In this document: piece by piece, positions 36,505 through 44,390 of the stretch
How the letters are laid out: every line of letters starts with the position of its first letter
How positions within the stretch are numbered: the first letter of the stretch is position 1
Assembly: GCF_000430025.1 (NCBI RefSeq)
Contig: NZ_AUCZ01000003.1
Span: 62,001 to 126,000 of the forward strand
Direction: 5' to 3'
Length of the DNA stretch: 64,000 bases
DNA from: Flavobacterium suncheonense GH29-5 = DSM 17707
GTDB lineage: Bacteria; Bacteroidota; Bacteroidia; Flavobacteriales; Flavobacteriaceae
Notes under the pieces: model-generated
Told to the model about the DNA's origin: nothing
What the model saw: only the letters and a program-made list of their open reading frames with translations
Databases searched by the model: none
Program-made: the position numbers and the translations under genes

Positions 36505-36990
36505 TTAAAAAAATGAGTTTCCGATTAAGAAGCGTAACTGTGCTTTTTCACTTTCGCTAAACTGGTTTTGAATCCATTCAACCAAAGTGCCTTCATCCTT
36601 ATTTATGAACGGTATATTCGTTGCAGATTTGCGGATACCGAAAGCATTGTAAAGCATTATGAAACCGTTATAGTTTAATCCTGCTATTTGCTGTTTGACA
36701 ATTTCAAAACCATTTCCAATACCAAACATGGCCGTGTAGATGGCTTCGGCTCTCGCTTCGGCCTGTGCCTGACTAATGTTTGATTTTGGGTATGCGTTAT
36801 TATAATCCCAACGAACAAACCTATTACTAACGAGATACCAAGTAAGCCCGATAAGTCCAAGAGCAGCAACCCATTTGGCAACCATAGGAATTGCTTCCAT
36901 AGATTTGTCAAGGGCTTTTTGACCTGCTGATGTACTGGCAACAGCCGCAACGGCCGCCGGATTTCCTAAACCTCTGTTAGTCTTTTTCAT
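36505..36990 (-). CDS. Membrane-anchored annexin-like repeat protein B
   Basis: 161 aa. A helix near residues 37-55 (WVAALGLIGLTWYLVSN) and the same helical domain as protein A (IYTAMFGIGNGFEIVKQQIAGL, then WIQNQFSESEKAQLRFLIG). The GTDEDE loop of protein A is replaced by GNGFE, so any calcium site would differ. Tandem duplication followed by divergence is the likely origin. It starts 3 bases from the next gene upstream. Confidence 0.72.
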   Translation of the reverse strand: MKKTNRGLGNPAAVAAVASTSAGQKALDKSMEAIPMVAKWVAALGLIGLTWYLVSNRFVRWDYNNAYPKSNISQAQAEARAEAIYTAMFGIGNGFEIVKQQIAGLNYNGFIMLYNAFGIRKSATNIPFINKDEGTLVEWIQNQFSESEKAQLRFLIGNSFF

Positions 36991-36993
36991 GTA

Positions 36994-37182
36994 TTACAAG
37001 AATGTTTTTAGTGTTTTAAACTTGATCGGGTCCGATAAATACTTTCTAGCTTTATCGCTGTCGGCCAATGATGCAAGGTTTTTTAATTCCTGTGTGGTAA
37101 GCGATTGGACCTTTTCCAATGCTTTTTCACGCTCCATCAAATCGATGCCGTCTTTTCCTTGAATGGTAATCTGCTTATTCAT
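36994..37182 (-). CDS. Small helical hypothetical protein
   Basis: 62 aa, charged, with a heptad-like middle (EREKALEKVQSLTTQELKNL). No membrane segment. It overlaps the upstream coiled-coil gene by 8 bases, which supports translation. Function unknown. Confidence 0.6.
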   Translation of the reverse strand: MNKQITIQGKDGIDLMEREKALEKVQSLTTQELKNLASLADSDKARKYLSDPIKFKTLKTFL

Positions 37183-38044
37183 TCGGATTGGATATTAAAG
37201 CGTTCAACTTATTTACAAAATTTGGGTTACTCATGTATGCGATAATAGAACCGAGGTAATTAACCTGGTCATCGGAACAATTCTCAATGATGTACTCCAC
37301 AAACGTTTTTTTGGTTTCTGAAATGTTTGCCGCTCCTAATCCGGATGCAGCTACTTGTGGTACACTTCCTTTTCTGGCTTCCATGACCATCCCTACCATG
37401 TCCGGGGCTTTTTCCATTAAGTTTTGAAATGCCTGAGAATCAAAAAACGATTTGTTTTCCATTTTGGCCGCTAAAACAGCCATGTCCTTTTGTGCTTCAG
37501 CAATGGAAAGTTTTGTCTGCAACTCTCGTTTATCAATTTCAAGCGTACGATTTTCTGCGCGTAACCCTTTGACTATTTCTTTTAATTCTTCCTTATCGGA
37601 AATCACATCATCCAGTTTGTCTGCTTTACGCATCATCGCAAATGCATCGGCCGCTGATAATCCAAAAGGCATTCCCATACCGGGTACTGCCGGCATTACT
37701 TGTGGATTGTGTTGAACCGGTTGAGCATTTTGTGATACCGTTTGCTCCACAACTGGTGTGGCTTGAATTGGTTCAGGGGCTTTTACAATTACCTTAAAAG
37801 CAGGACCTGCTTTTTCGTGTGTTGCTCCTTTTTGTCGGCGGCGTTCTACAATGACATGTGCATCTGTAGTAATGCTGCCAAGCAAAAATTTTATGTAAGC
37901 TGCCAAATCTTCATTCGGGATATCGCTTAGATAAATGTCTTTTTTTCCCAACGGTTGTTCAATTTCGCCTGCCATGTTGGTTAAGCGAATGAAATTGCCG
38001 GGATTATCTTTTAAAAACTGAATGGTTTCAAGTAAATTACTCAT
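37175..38044 (-). CDS. Coiled-coil protein with small N-terminal domain, candidate scaffold
   Basis: 289 aa. An N-terminal alpha/beta domain (about 1-90), a Pro/Gln/Val-rich linker (PVVEQTVSQNAQPVQHNPQV), a long coiled coil (about 155-205) and a helical C-terminus. No membrane segment in an otherwise membrane-rich block. The shape would fit a scaffold or assembly factor next to the putative capsid genes. No family recognised, so the role is a guess from position. Confidence 0.65.
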   Translation of the reverse strand: MSNLLETIQFLKDNPGNFIRLTNMAGEIEQPLGKKDIYLSDIPNEDLAAYIKFLLGSITTDAHVIVERRRQKGATHEKAGPAFKVIVKAPEPIQATPVVEQTVSQNAQPVQHNPQVMPAVPGMGMPFGLSAADAFAMMRKADKLDDVISDKEELKEIVKGLRAENRTLEIDKRELQTKLSIAEAQKDMAVLAAKMENKSFFDSQAFQNLMEKAPDMVGMVMEARKGSVPQVAASGLGAANISETKKTFVEYIIENCSDDQVNYLGSIIAYMSNPNFVNKLNALISNPNE

Positions 38045-38059
38045 GTTGCGTGTGTGAGT

Positions 38060-38332
38060 TTAACATCCTTCTTTTTCTTCAAGTCGTACGAAATGACAGT
38101 ACAATAATTTACTTTGTGCTGAAGTTCCGGTAAACTGAATTGAAATAGCATTGGTAAGGATTACGTTCGGGCAATCCATGTAAAAAGTGTCGCCACTTTC
38201 CAAAATCCGGCCATCGACCATAACAGGGCTTGTGCCAACATTTTGAAAAGTTGGATTAATCATTCCATTTAAAGAAAATGATTGCTCGCTTCGTTTGATA
38301 ATCTCTTTACCTAAAATCCCTTTTAAGAACAT
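38060..38332 (-). CDS. Small beta-rich protein, candidate minor capsid or spike component
   Basis: 90 aa of alternating beta strands (FQNVGTSPVMVDGRILESG, NVILTNAISIQFTGTS) with no membrane helix. The DGRILESGDTFYMDCPN turn recalls short tail or capsid decoration folds. The stop-start overlap with the 38323-38691 gene is 10 bases. Function by context only. Confidence 0.6.
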   Translation of the reverse strand: MFLKGILGKEIIKRSEQSFSLNGMINPTFQNVGTSPVMVDGRILESGDTFYMDCPNVILTNAISIQFTGTSAQSKLLYCHFVRLEEKEGC

Positions 38333-38691
38333 GATGCGCTTTCGGGTTTAAGTACTACAAATAGAACCTGGGCTTTTACTTCATTTGATCTTGAATTCGC
38401 AAAGGCTTGCAATTCAACAGAAAGCAATCTGCCGCCGTCAATATCCACCGGACGTAAAGACTGTACAAAGTTTCCGCCTGCTTTTGGCTCTGAAAAACGA
38501 TAATCGGAAGGACTTAAAACTTCATTTCCATTTTGTTTAACACAAAGGTTAATGATTTCATTATCAGTATTTCCGACAACTACTGCACCAATGGCAATGA
38601 TTTTCCCATCAGGAATTTTAATATCTTCAATTGCCAACGCTGAACTGTCAGACAATGTGATGTTTACCGCTCTATGTTCGAATTTATTCAT
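38323..38691 (-). CDS. Beta-rich protein, candidate single jelly-roll capsid protein
   Basis: 122 aa from ATG 38691; the longer frame to 38721 would start inside a terminator hairpin. Strand order: RAVNITLSD, IEDIKIPDGKIIAIGAVVVG, INLCVKQNGNEVLSP, a long loop, GGRLLSVELQAF and VKAQVLFVVLKP. Eight or so strands in this length fit a single jelly roll. Such proteins form capsomers in tailless dsDNA phages. The fold is inferred by eye. Confidence 0.55.
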   Translation of the reverse strand: MNKFEHRAVNITLSDSSALAIEDIKIPDGKIIAIGAVVVGNTDNEIINLCVKQNGNEVLSPSDYRFSEPKAGGNFVQSLRPVDIDGGRLLSVELQAFANSRSNEVKAQVLFVVLKPESASCS

Positions 38692-38704
38692 ATTGAATAG
38701 TTTT

Positions 38705-38738
38705 AAAAAAAGCCCTGCCATGTTTGACAGGGCTTTTT
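38705..38738. terminator. Bidirectional intrinsic terminator inside the structural block
   Basis: The stem AAAAAAGCCCTG / CAGGGCTTTTT lies around a CCATGTTTGA loop, 33 bases downstream of the 38771-39358 stop. It insulates that gene from the ones behind it, suggesting different expression levels. Confidence 0.88.
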
Positions 38739-38770
38739 AAGGTTGGTTTGTGTGGTAAATGGTCGTAGTA

Positions 38771-39358
38771 TTAAGCTGCCTTTTTAGTAGTCTGCAAGCC
38801 GTTTAGTCTTAAATAAACGTAGTGTTTTGCAGCTCCATCTAAAGTAACACCGTCAGGAAAAATTAATTTGATTTGGATAGTCTGATCGTCTAATAAATAT
38901 CGCAACGATTTTAACTGGCGGTACTCGTCCGAAATGTTGTTACCGGTTTCGATATTACAGATGTCCCTAACCGGCAAACGCAATACTTCACGACCGATTT
39001 GAGTTATGACAAGTGTAGCATTTTGCAACTCTTTCGGTGCAGCTGTGTTGTAGGATAATTGAGTTACTTTACCACTAGCGGCATCAGTAGCATATCCTAA
39101 GGAAATGTTATCGAAAATAAATGCTCTCCCGGATTGAAGTGTGTTTTTATCAAACGTACAAAGTCCGTCGATTCTGTTATCGGAAGCTAACAATAAGGAG
39201 ATTTCTCCACCGCCTCCGATTTCTTTTTTCAACTCCAGCGTTTGATCGTCTAAAGTTATTGTGCCTGATTTAATGTCAGCTTGTAACTGTGCTGAAAGCT
39301 TTCCGGTAATTCCCATCAGGAAAGCCATTACGATTGTAAAAAATGGTAAATTGTTCAT
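38771..39358 (-). CDS. Candidate major structural (capsid-like) protein
   Basis: 195 aa. A hydrophobic, signal-like N-terminus ends KLSAQ. The rest is beta-rich: RAFIFDNISLGYATD, LQNATLVITQIGREVLRLPV, IQIKLIFPDGVTL and HYVYLRLNGLQT. This succession is what I associate with single jelly-roll capsid proteins. A strong terminator follows the gene directly, as often behind a major capsid gene. The hydrophobic N-terminus could be a true signal peptide or a buried arm contacting an internal membrane. Confidence 0.55.
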   Translation of the reverse strand: MNNLPFFTIVMAFLMGITGKLSAQLQADIKSGTITLDDQTLELKKEIGGGGEISLLLASDNRIDGLCTFDKNTLQSGRAFIFDNISLGYATDAASGKVTQLSYNTAAPKELQNATLVITQIGREVLRLPVRDICNIETGNNISDEYRQLKSLRYLLDDQTIQIKLIFPDGVTLDGAAKHYVYLRLNGLQTTKKAA

Positions 39359-39413
39359 CTTACTTTTTCTGTTTTAATGATTTTCTTTTGTTAAAATTTC
39401 AGTTTTGTTGAGA

Positions 39414-39866
39414 TTAAACCCCCGTAAAGGCGATTTCTTCAGGTTGGTACACCGGAGCCCAATTGATTGGGTTTCCTAGTCTTGCCAAAGCAGTAGAATT
39501 TACAACTGGAGGCGTTTGTACTGCGCCTGCGGTAGGATGTCCTACAACTGCATTAATAAATTGGTTTAACTTGCTTGAGTTGTCCTTTGGAGCAACATTT
39601 GTAGTTAACTGATCCGTAACGAAATCAGTTCCCTGTTTGATGGCCATACCAACAAGCGATGCTTGTACGGCTGTACCTGCTGTGGTTTTTGCTTCTACCG
39701 ATGCTGCGCCTAATAATGCTACTGCCGCCACTGCTAATTTTTTGTATTTCGCTGTGCTGTCAGGCATTAAAGCCACTAGACCGTCTGAAACTTTTGCACC
39801 AACAACACCAGCGCCAACTGCTACAGCGGCGGTTCCAATTGTCTTAGAATTAGGTGATTTAAACAT
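39414..39866 (-). CDS. Alanine-rich membrane protein
   Basis: 150 aa with two or three hydrophobic segments (IGTAAVAVGAGVVGAKV, KLAVAAVALLGAASV) and small side chains throughout. The C-terminal third is polar, with a proline-rich VGHPTAGAVQTPP stretch. Small-residue two-helix proteins are typical of virion membranes. The element leader precedes the ATG at 39876-39890. No family recognised. Confidence 0.65.
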   Translation of the reverse strand: MFKSPNSKTIGTAAVAVGAGVVGAKVSDGLVALMPDSTAKYKKLAVAAVALLGAASVEAKTTAGTAVQASLVGMAIKQGTDFVTDQLTTNVAPKDNSSKLNQFINAVVGHPTAGAVQTPPVVNSTALARLGNPINWAPVYQPEEIAFTGV

Positions 39867-39901
39867 GGTTTTTAAGTGGTTTAATGGTTAAAAAATTATT
39901 T

Positions 39902-40498
39902 TTAGTTATTCTTGTTTTTCTTTCTTGCTAAAAACAGGAGTAATCCTGCCAAAGCTATACCCCCGATAATGATACCGCCGGAACCCGTGTTAGTTGGTTC
40001 AATTACTTTAATCGTACTTTCTGCTGATGGAGCGGGCTGTACTGTAGTAGTTGTAACCGGTGATTCATTTAAAGGATATTGTGGAACAGTTCCATTAGTC
40101 ACAAATCTGAAATTGTCACAATCCACAGATACTTCATTTAGAACATTTATCGGGTCGTACTTAAATTGTGATGTACTAACACGAACGGTAAACTTTTCGA
40201 TTGGCTGATTTGACTCTGCTACAAAACTCAAAATTTTATCTTCAAATGGCTTTAGCAACTCGTTTACTTTGCTGATTTGCATTGCATGAGCATTTGGTTT
40301 GAAACCGTTAGGATTTGTAAGAACGTAGGCTTTGTAGGCACACATTTTTGAAACTCTGTAATTGATGGCATCCAAAGGAAATTCGCCAGAAAGCAGATAG
40401 TTTGTTGATCCGAATACACGTTCGTAATACGGTTCAAACTCGTACCGAAACCACGAATCGTAAGGGTTAGAATCTTCAAAATTTATTAATTCTGTCAT
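39902..40498 (-). CDS. Tail-anchored structural-type protein with NPNGF domain
   Basis: 198 aa. A domain with KMCAYKAYVLTNPNGFKPNA is shared with the next gene upstream (KMSLFKAYLTTNPNGFSVNA), so the two are paralogues. The C-terminus is a Gly-rich transmembrane segment (IIIGGIALAGLLLFLA) followed by RKKNKNN. The bulk of the protein should face the outside of the anchored membrane. It abuts the upstream gene with a one-base stop/start overlap. Confidence 0.72.
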   Translation of the reverse strand: MTELINFEDSNPYDSWFRYEFEPYYERVFGSTNYLLSGEFPLDAINYRVSKMCAYKAYVLTNPNGFKPNAHAMQISKVNELLKPFEDKILSFVAESNQPIEKFTVRVSTSQFKYDPINVLNEVSVDCDNFRFVTNGTVPQYPLNESPVTTTTVQPAPSAESTIKVIEPTNTGSGGIIIGGIALAGLLLFLARKKNKNN

Positions 40499-41469
40499 TA
40501 TTTCCCTTTTTTAGTGGTTTTAGCTTTTTTACCGGAATTTGCAATCAAAACACCTCCAATGACGATGCCTCCTAAAATCAATAATCCTGCTCCGGATCCC
40601 GAACCTGCCTTAGGCTCATTTGGCAATGTTGTGCTACTTGTAATTACTTGCATTTGTGCTGCCGTAGGGGTTAAAACTGCCGTAGTTGGAACGATACCGC
40701 CATTTGCTACTTTGTACAATTCAGCCATTGCACTCATAGTAGGCACAACAAATGGTTTAAAATCCATTCCTGTTGTATTTACTTTAGTGGATTCAGTTGT
40801 TAATAAAACTTCTGCTTCCATGACAATATCATTGACTACTTTTTCTACATAATCAAAGAATTCCGTTACTCCGTTGAATTGTTCTTTATTGGCGTTAACC
40901 GAAAATCCGTTTGGATTTGTAGTTAAATAGGCCTTGAACAAAGACATTTTTGAAATAGCTCTATTAATAATTTGCAATTGCTGATCCAGTGTAACGCCCT
41001 GGGCAAAAACTGCATTTAGTTCATTCAAAACCTGATTGTAAAATGGTGAAAAGTAATTGGTAGCCCATTCGACAACCTGTGCATTTTCTGCATCGGTTAA
41101 GGTATAATCACGCATGACCGAAGCAGTACGACAAAAAGCACTATTAGGATTATCTTGCCCGGCAAGTGTTTTGCATTGTGAACCATCGATGATATCCATA
41201 ACTTCAGAAACCAATACTCCAATAGTACCAGCATACTTCGCATTTCTTTTTACCCATCCCCAAGCATCGCTAAACCATCCGTTTAATGCTTCCGGGCAAT
41301 TTAAAGCCGGCCCCATCGTGGTTGGAGTACCGCCATAAGGGCATTCCCCGGCGTGGCTTGTGTAAGTAGTTCGAGAACCGTCTGGGTTTCTACGAACACA
41401 AATATTATTTGCTTGTACTAATCCAAGACCATAATTTTCTATATCGTAAGTGTAAGCGTTACTTTGCAT
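40498..41469 (-). CDS. Tail-anchored structural-type protein with NPNGF domain, larger paralogue
   Basis: 323 aa. An N-terminal Cys-containing region (ECPYGGTPTTMGPALNCPEAL), a helical NPNGF domain around 140-240 and a glycine-rich C-terminal helix (GLLILGGIVIGGVLIA) ending with many lysines. It overlaps the transglutaminase-like gene by 11 bases. Anchor position and length resemble those of the two neighbours, pointing to a set of proteins sharing one membrane. Confidence 0.72.
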   Translation of the reverse strand: MQSNAYTYDIENYGLGLVQANNICVRRNPDGSRTTYTSHAGECPYGGTPTTMGPALNCPEALNGWFSDAWGWVKRNAKYAGTIGVLVSEVMDIIDGSQCKTLAGQDNPNSAFCRTASVMRDYTLTDAENAQVVEWATNYFSPFYNQVLNELNAVFAQGVTLDQQLQIINRAISKMSLFKAYLTTNPNGFSVNANKEQFNGVTEFFDYVEKVVNDIVMEAEVLLTTESTKVNTTGMDFKPFVVPTMSAMAELYKVANGGIVPTTAVLTPTAAQMQVITSSTTLPNEPKAGSGSGAGLLILGGIVIGGVLIANSGKKAKTTKKGK

Positions 41470-43150
41470 TTGGTTTTGATTTTTTTGATGATTGATAAAT
41501 TGACCATCCGGCCCATGCTACTATTGCACCAATAACTAATCCTGTACCTGCATTTTGTGGTTTTGGTTTTGGGGTATTTGGATTTCCGGTATAGGCTCCT
41601 GTTGAAGCATCATACGTTCCACTTTGACTTGTTGTACCATTTGTCGTTGGAGTTACAATTTGTTCGGCAGTACGAATAACAGTAGTTAAAGTACTTAACA
41701 ACGTTTGAGGTGTAAGCAAATTAATATTTGCATTTGCATCTAATACCGGTTGTGTAATCTCAAACTTAGGTATTGACATTCCGGGCTTAAGCGCATAGTC
41801 GAAATATGGAATTCCAAATATTAAAAAGTCGGTGTCATAGGAAATCCATTCATCAAAAAACGCATTAATTACCGGAAATGGTGATGGTGCCGTTTTTAAA
41901 GTCTGATCAATAGGATCCGGTCCGTAATATTTTGTGTTCGTTTCACCAACAACTTGTGGAAAACCATAATATTTGGTTCCATTTGGTGTGGCAGTAAAAT
42001 ACTGATCCAACCAAATTTTTAAGGCTTTTGTGGCGGTATATCTGTAAAAATTAAATGCTTCGTGAACCGCTTTTAAATTTGATGCCGAACATGAATTCCA
42101 ATCTTTGTCTGCTCTTTTATATCCGGCTATTGAGGCATTCCATGTGGCATCACCAATGAACTGATTTACGTAAAAAGACAATGTACTCATGTCATTATCA
42201 ATAACCGCTTGATTGATTTTATCCAAATAACCAAAAAGACGTTGGCTTAGAGTAGAAATATCTTTTTCGGCAATTGATTTATTGTAGGCTGTTCCTCCAA
42301 TACAATCAATGTTTTTACTAAACAATGTTTTAATGTCGGACCATTGAAAACTTTTAATACTGTCTAGGCCTCCATTCAAACCAAAAGGTTTATAAATTGG
42401 CAACGTGTATAGCTCGTTCAAATCATAACCGTATGCGTACGGATTCCCTAAACTGCCACTACCACCACAATTGCAAGTTTGCCCCGGACACGCTAAACCG
42501 CCATACATATCTAAAGTGTACGGGTTTTGTTGCGCTGTAACCGCAGGCGAACCTAACATAACGTGTTTTAATACTTTTGTCATATCGTAATCGTATTTTT
42601 CGACGAAACTGACTTCTCTGTTATTGTGTGTTGTGGCATCTACTACCAAGGTTTGTGAACCGTTTGGAACAACCACGTAAACGTGCGACCAGACCAATTC
42701 ACCGGTAACCGGATGAACAAACCCTTTTTGCTTTACCTTTCTAAATGCGTGTGGAATTTTTAAAAGGCTTAAAAGCGATGATGCAAGCGTGCTGAACGTT
42801 TTACAATCAAATCCAATCTTTCGGTAATACACGGCTGCCGATGGTTTGTACAAATGCTGTAAGGTTGTTTCGTCCAGTTTGTACTGAAAATGATTGTACA
42901 ACCATTTGTAAATATTATCAACCGTTTCAGTGAGCGTATTCCCTTTTAATAATGGCGCAACCTTAACCAATTGATGTGCTGTTTTTTCAACACAATTTGC
43001 CATAAAAACGAGTGTGTCGTCTGTATCGCTGTACTGGTTTGGCGCTTCAAAATCGTACTGACTTCCCTCGTATGCCGGAATTAAATCGACCCATTTGTCA
43101 AATGGTTTTAATTCTCTGCGGAGTAGTCTGTTTACGGTTGCTGCATCCAT
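41459..43150 (-). CDS. Transglutaminase-like (papain-fold) protein with C-terminal membrane anchor
   Basis: 563 aa from ATG 43150; the longer frame lacks support. The catalytic triad of transglutaminase-like enzymes is complete: C116 (GFDCKTFSTLAS), H156 (WSHVYVVV) and D171 (VVDATTH). Residues 180-480 are unassigned, with a Cys/Gly-rich CPGQTCNCGGSGSL loop. A C-terminal helix (GLVIGAIVAWAGWSIYQ) precedes KKSKPNAK. It may crosslink or cleave peptides on the particle or at the wall. It is the first gene of the long leftward block. Confidence 0.8.
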   Translation of the reverse strand: MDAATVNRLLRRELKPFDKWVDLIPAYEGSQYDFEAPNQYSDTDDTLVFMANCVEKTAHQLVKVAPLLKGNTLTETVDNIYKWLYNHFQYKLDETTLQHLYKPSAAVYYRKIGFDCKTFSTLASSLLSLLKIPHAFRKVKQKGFVHPVTGELVWSHVYVVVPNGSQTLVVDATTHNNREVSFVEKYDYDMTKVLKHVMLGSPAVTAQQNPYTLDMYGGLACPGQTCNCGGSGSLGNPYAYGYDLNELYTLPIYKPFGLNGGLDSIKSFQWSDIKTLFSKNIDCIGGTAYNKSIAEKDISTLSQRLFGYLDKINQAVIDNDMSTLSFYVNQFIGDATWNASIAGYKRADKDWNSCSASNLKAVHEAFNFYRYTATKALKIWLDQYFTATPNGTKYYGFPQVVGETNTKYYGPDPIDQTLKTAPSPFPVINAFFDEWISYDTDFLIFGIPYFDYALKPGMSIPKFEITQPVLDANANINLLTPQTLLSTLTTVIRTAEQIVTPTTNGTTSQSGTYDASTGAYTGNPNTPKPKPQNAGTGLVIGAIVAWAGWSIYQSSKKSKPNAK

Positions 43151-43305
43151 TATTATAAGAACTTCTTTTTTTTGAGAGTTAATCGGGAGCCGGTTACCGT
43201 GTTTTTGTCCTACCACGTCCGAGCTCCCAAAATGATTAACTCTAGCCTTTGGATTAAAATCGTTTCATAACTAAATTTTTAAGACCGAGTGAAAGAAGTT
43301 GATAG

Positions 43306-43313
43306 CAAATGTA
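43306..43313 (-). promoter_or_regulatory. Promoter -7 box of the long leftward block
   Basis: The minus strand reads TACATTTG, an exact TAnnTTTG, about 155 bases before the ATG at 43150. No good -33 element is present. Instead a 10-bp repeat array begins about 18 bases upstream, so an activator may be needed. Confidence 0.5.
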
Positions 43314-43330
43314 GGTTTGAAAAAAAGTTG

Positions 43331-43420
43331 CTTGTCAGGATTTGCAAGCATTCGCGAGGTTTCGCAAGGATTTGCAAACATTTGTTAGCTTTTGCAAGGA
43401 TTTGCAAACATTTGCAAGGA
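43331..43420. repeat. Nine tandem 10-bp units (TTTGCAAGGA type) between divergent promoters
   Basis: Consecutive units read CTTGTCAGGA, TTTGCAAGCA, TTCGCGAGGT, TTCGCAAGGA, TTTGCAAACA, TTTGTTAGCT, TTTGCAAGGA, TTTGCAAACA and TTTGCAAGGA. The exact 10-bp period puts every copy on one helix face. It lies between the leftward -7 box and the rightward promoter, so it is either a regulator array or an iteron-type replication origin. Confidence 0.85.
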
Positions 43421-43427
43421 TTTTTAT

Positions 43428-43458
43428 TTTGTAGTGAATTTCTTTTTTTTTAGTTTTG
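43428..43458 (+). promoter_or_regulatory. Rightward promoter for the 43484 gene
   Basis: TTTG at 43428-43431, a 19-bp spacer and TAGTTTTG at 43451-43458. The predicted start near 43465 falls inside the conserved leader ACCATTAACCAC. Confidence 0.7.
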
Positions 43459-43483
43459 ACATGACCATTAACCACAAAATACC

Positions 43484-43696
43484 ATGACTTCCAACGCTTT
43501 ACAAAATAACGATGTGCTTCGCGCAATGACGAAGCAGGAATTAATGAATGAATTTAGGATTTTTGGCGAACGTACCGTGCGTGCAGAGATCAACAACGTA
43601 ATTGCTAAAATGCGCGGAATTCCTTTAAAAGAGGCTAAGGACCAGAAAGCTGTTCGTGCTAGTGAGGTGGAAGAGATTAAGAAAAGATTTCAGTGA
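43484..43696 (+). CDS. Small helical protein, candidate regulator
   Basis: 70 aa, basic, no membrane segment; a helix-turn-helix-like stretch (TKQELMNEFRIFGERTVRAEI) covers the middle. It is transcribed away from the 10-bp repeat array and is a natural candidate for the protein that binds it. Function is inferred from position only. Confidence 0.65.
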   Translation: MTSNALQNNDVLRAMTKQELMNEFRIFGERTVRAEINNVIAKMRGIPLKEAKDQKAVRASEVEEIKKRFQ

Positions 43697-43788
43697 TTTT
43701 TATCAACAATCTCAGTTAATAACTCGTTGATTATTAAGTATTTTTTATCCTTTATTGATTTACCTTTATGTTGTAAAATTAATATAAC

Positions 43789-44061
43789 ATGATAAAGGAA
43801 ACGCAACTACTGGAAAATGAATGTAAGAAAGTCGAATCATCTTACATGTCGAAAAGGAAACAGCAAAAATCTTTGGAGAATATGGCTTTTAATACAAAGC
43901 TAATGAGTGAATTTGCAGAAAAAGATTCTCAAAAATTAGTAAAAAAAGCTAATGAAATACTATCCAAAAATAACGATGATCCAAAATTGAAGATTGAATT
44001 GGAAAAAATTTTAAAAAAGTATTTCCAACAAATCCCAGCTAAAATATTTAAAGGAAATTAA
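43789..44061 (+). CDS. Hypothetical charged helical protein
   Basis: 90 aa, highly charged, mostly predicted helix (MIKETQLLENECKKVESSYM, ANEILSKNNDDPKLKIEL). No recognised domain. It is convergent with the leftward 44082-44321 gene. Confidence 0.55.
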   Translation: MIKETQLLENECKKVESSYMSKRKQQKSLENMAFNTKLMSEFAEKDSQKLVKKANEILSKNNDDPKLKIELEKILKKYFQQIPAKIFKGN

Positions 44062-44081
44062 AACCACACTATTTGAGTGGT

Positions 44082-44321
44082 TTAAATTTTAATATCGATT
44101 TCGGCAAAATCAGCCCATTGTTTTATCATGAAAATGGCTAACTCCTTTCTTTCTTCCGGTTTGAGATTATCTGTATCGTCCAAACCATCATTAAAAAAAA
44201 TTACATCATCGTAGCCTGTACAAATCATATCTCCGTTAATTGAAAAGCTATTGCGGCCATCCATTATAAATTTTTCACGGCCAGTAGATTCAAATGTAAT
44301 TTTATCGTTAGTGATTAACAT
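44082..44321 (-). CDS. Hypothetical acidic protein
   Basis: 79 aa with alternating beta strands (DKITFESTGREKFIMDGRN) and an acidic loop (DDVIFFNDGLDDTDNL). It has no membrane segment. Unknown function; typical of small early phage genes. Confidence 0.55.
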   Translation of the reverse strand: MLITNDKITFESTGREKFIMDGRNSFSINGDMICTGYDDVIFFNDGLDDTDNLKPEERKELAIFMIKQWADFAEIDIKI

Positions 44322-44365
44322 AGTATTGTATTAAATTATTTACAAATATATGATATTACAGCAGT

Positions 44366-44390
44366 AAAAAAAACCACGCAGCTAGCGTGG
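44366..44390 (-). terminator. Intrinsic terminator overlapping the 44382-44579 stop
   Basis: The stem CCACGC / GCGTGG with an AGCTA loop; on the minus strand it is followed by a run of seven T residues. Confidence 0.8.

Noticed and set aside
43321..43430. CRISPR array
   Set aside because: Units are 10 bp with no spacers; the period fits regulator or iteron repeats instead.
43335..43526. 63-aa minus-strand frame with CKSLQKL repeats
   Set aside because: It is only the translation of the 10-bp DNA repeat array; it overlaps the rightward promoter and gene.
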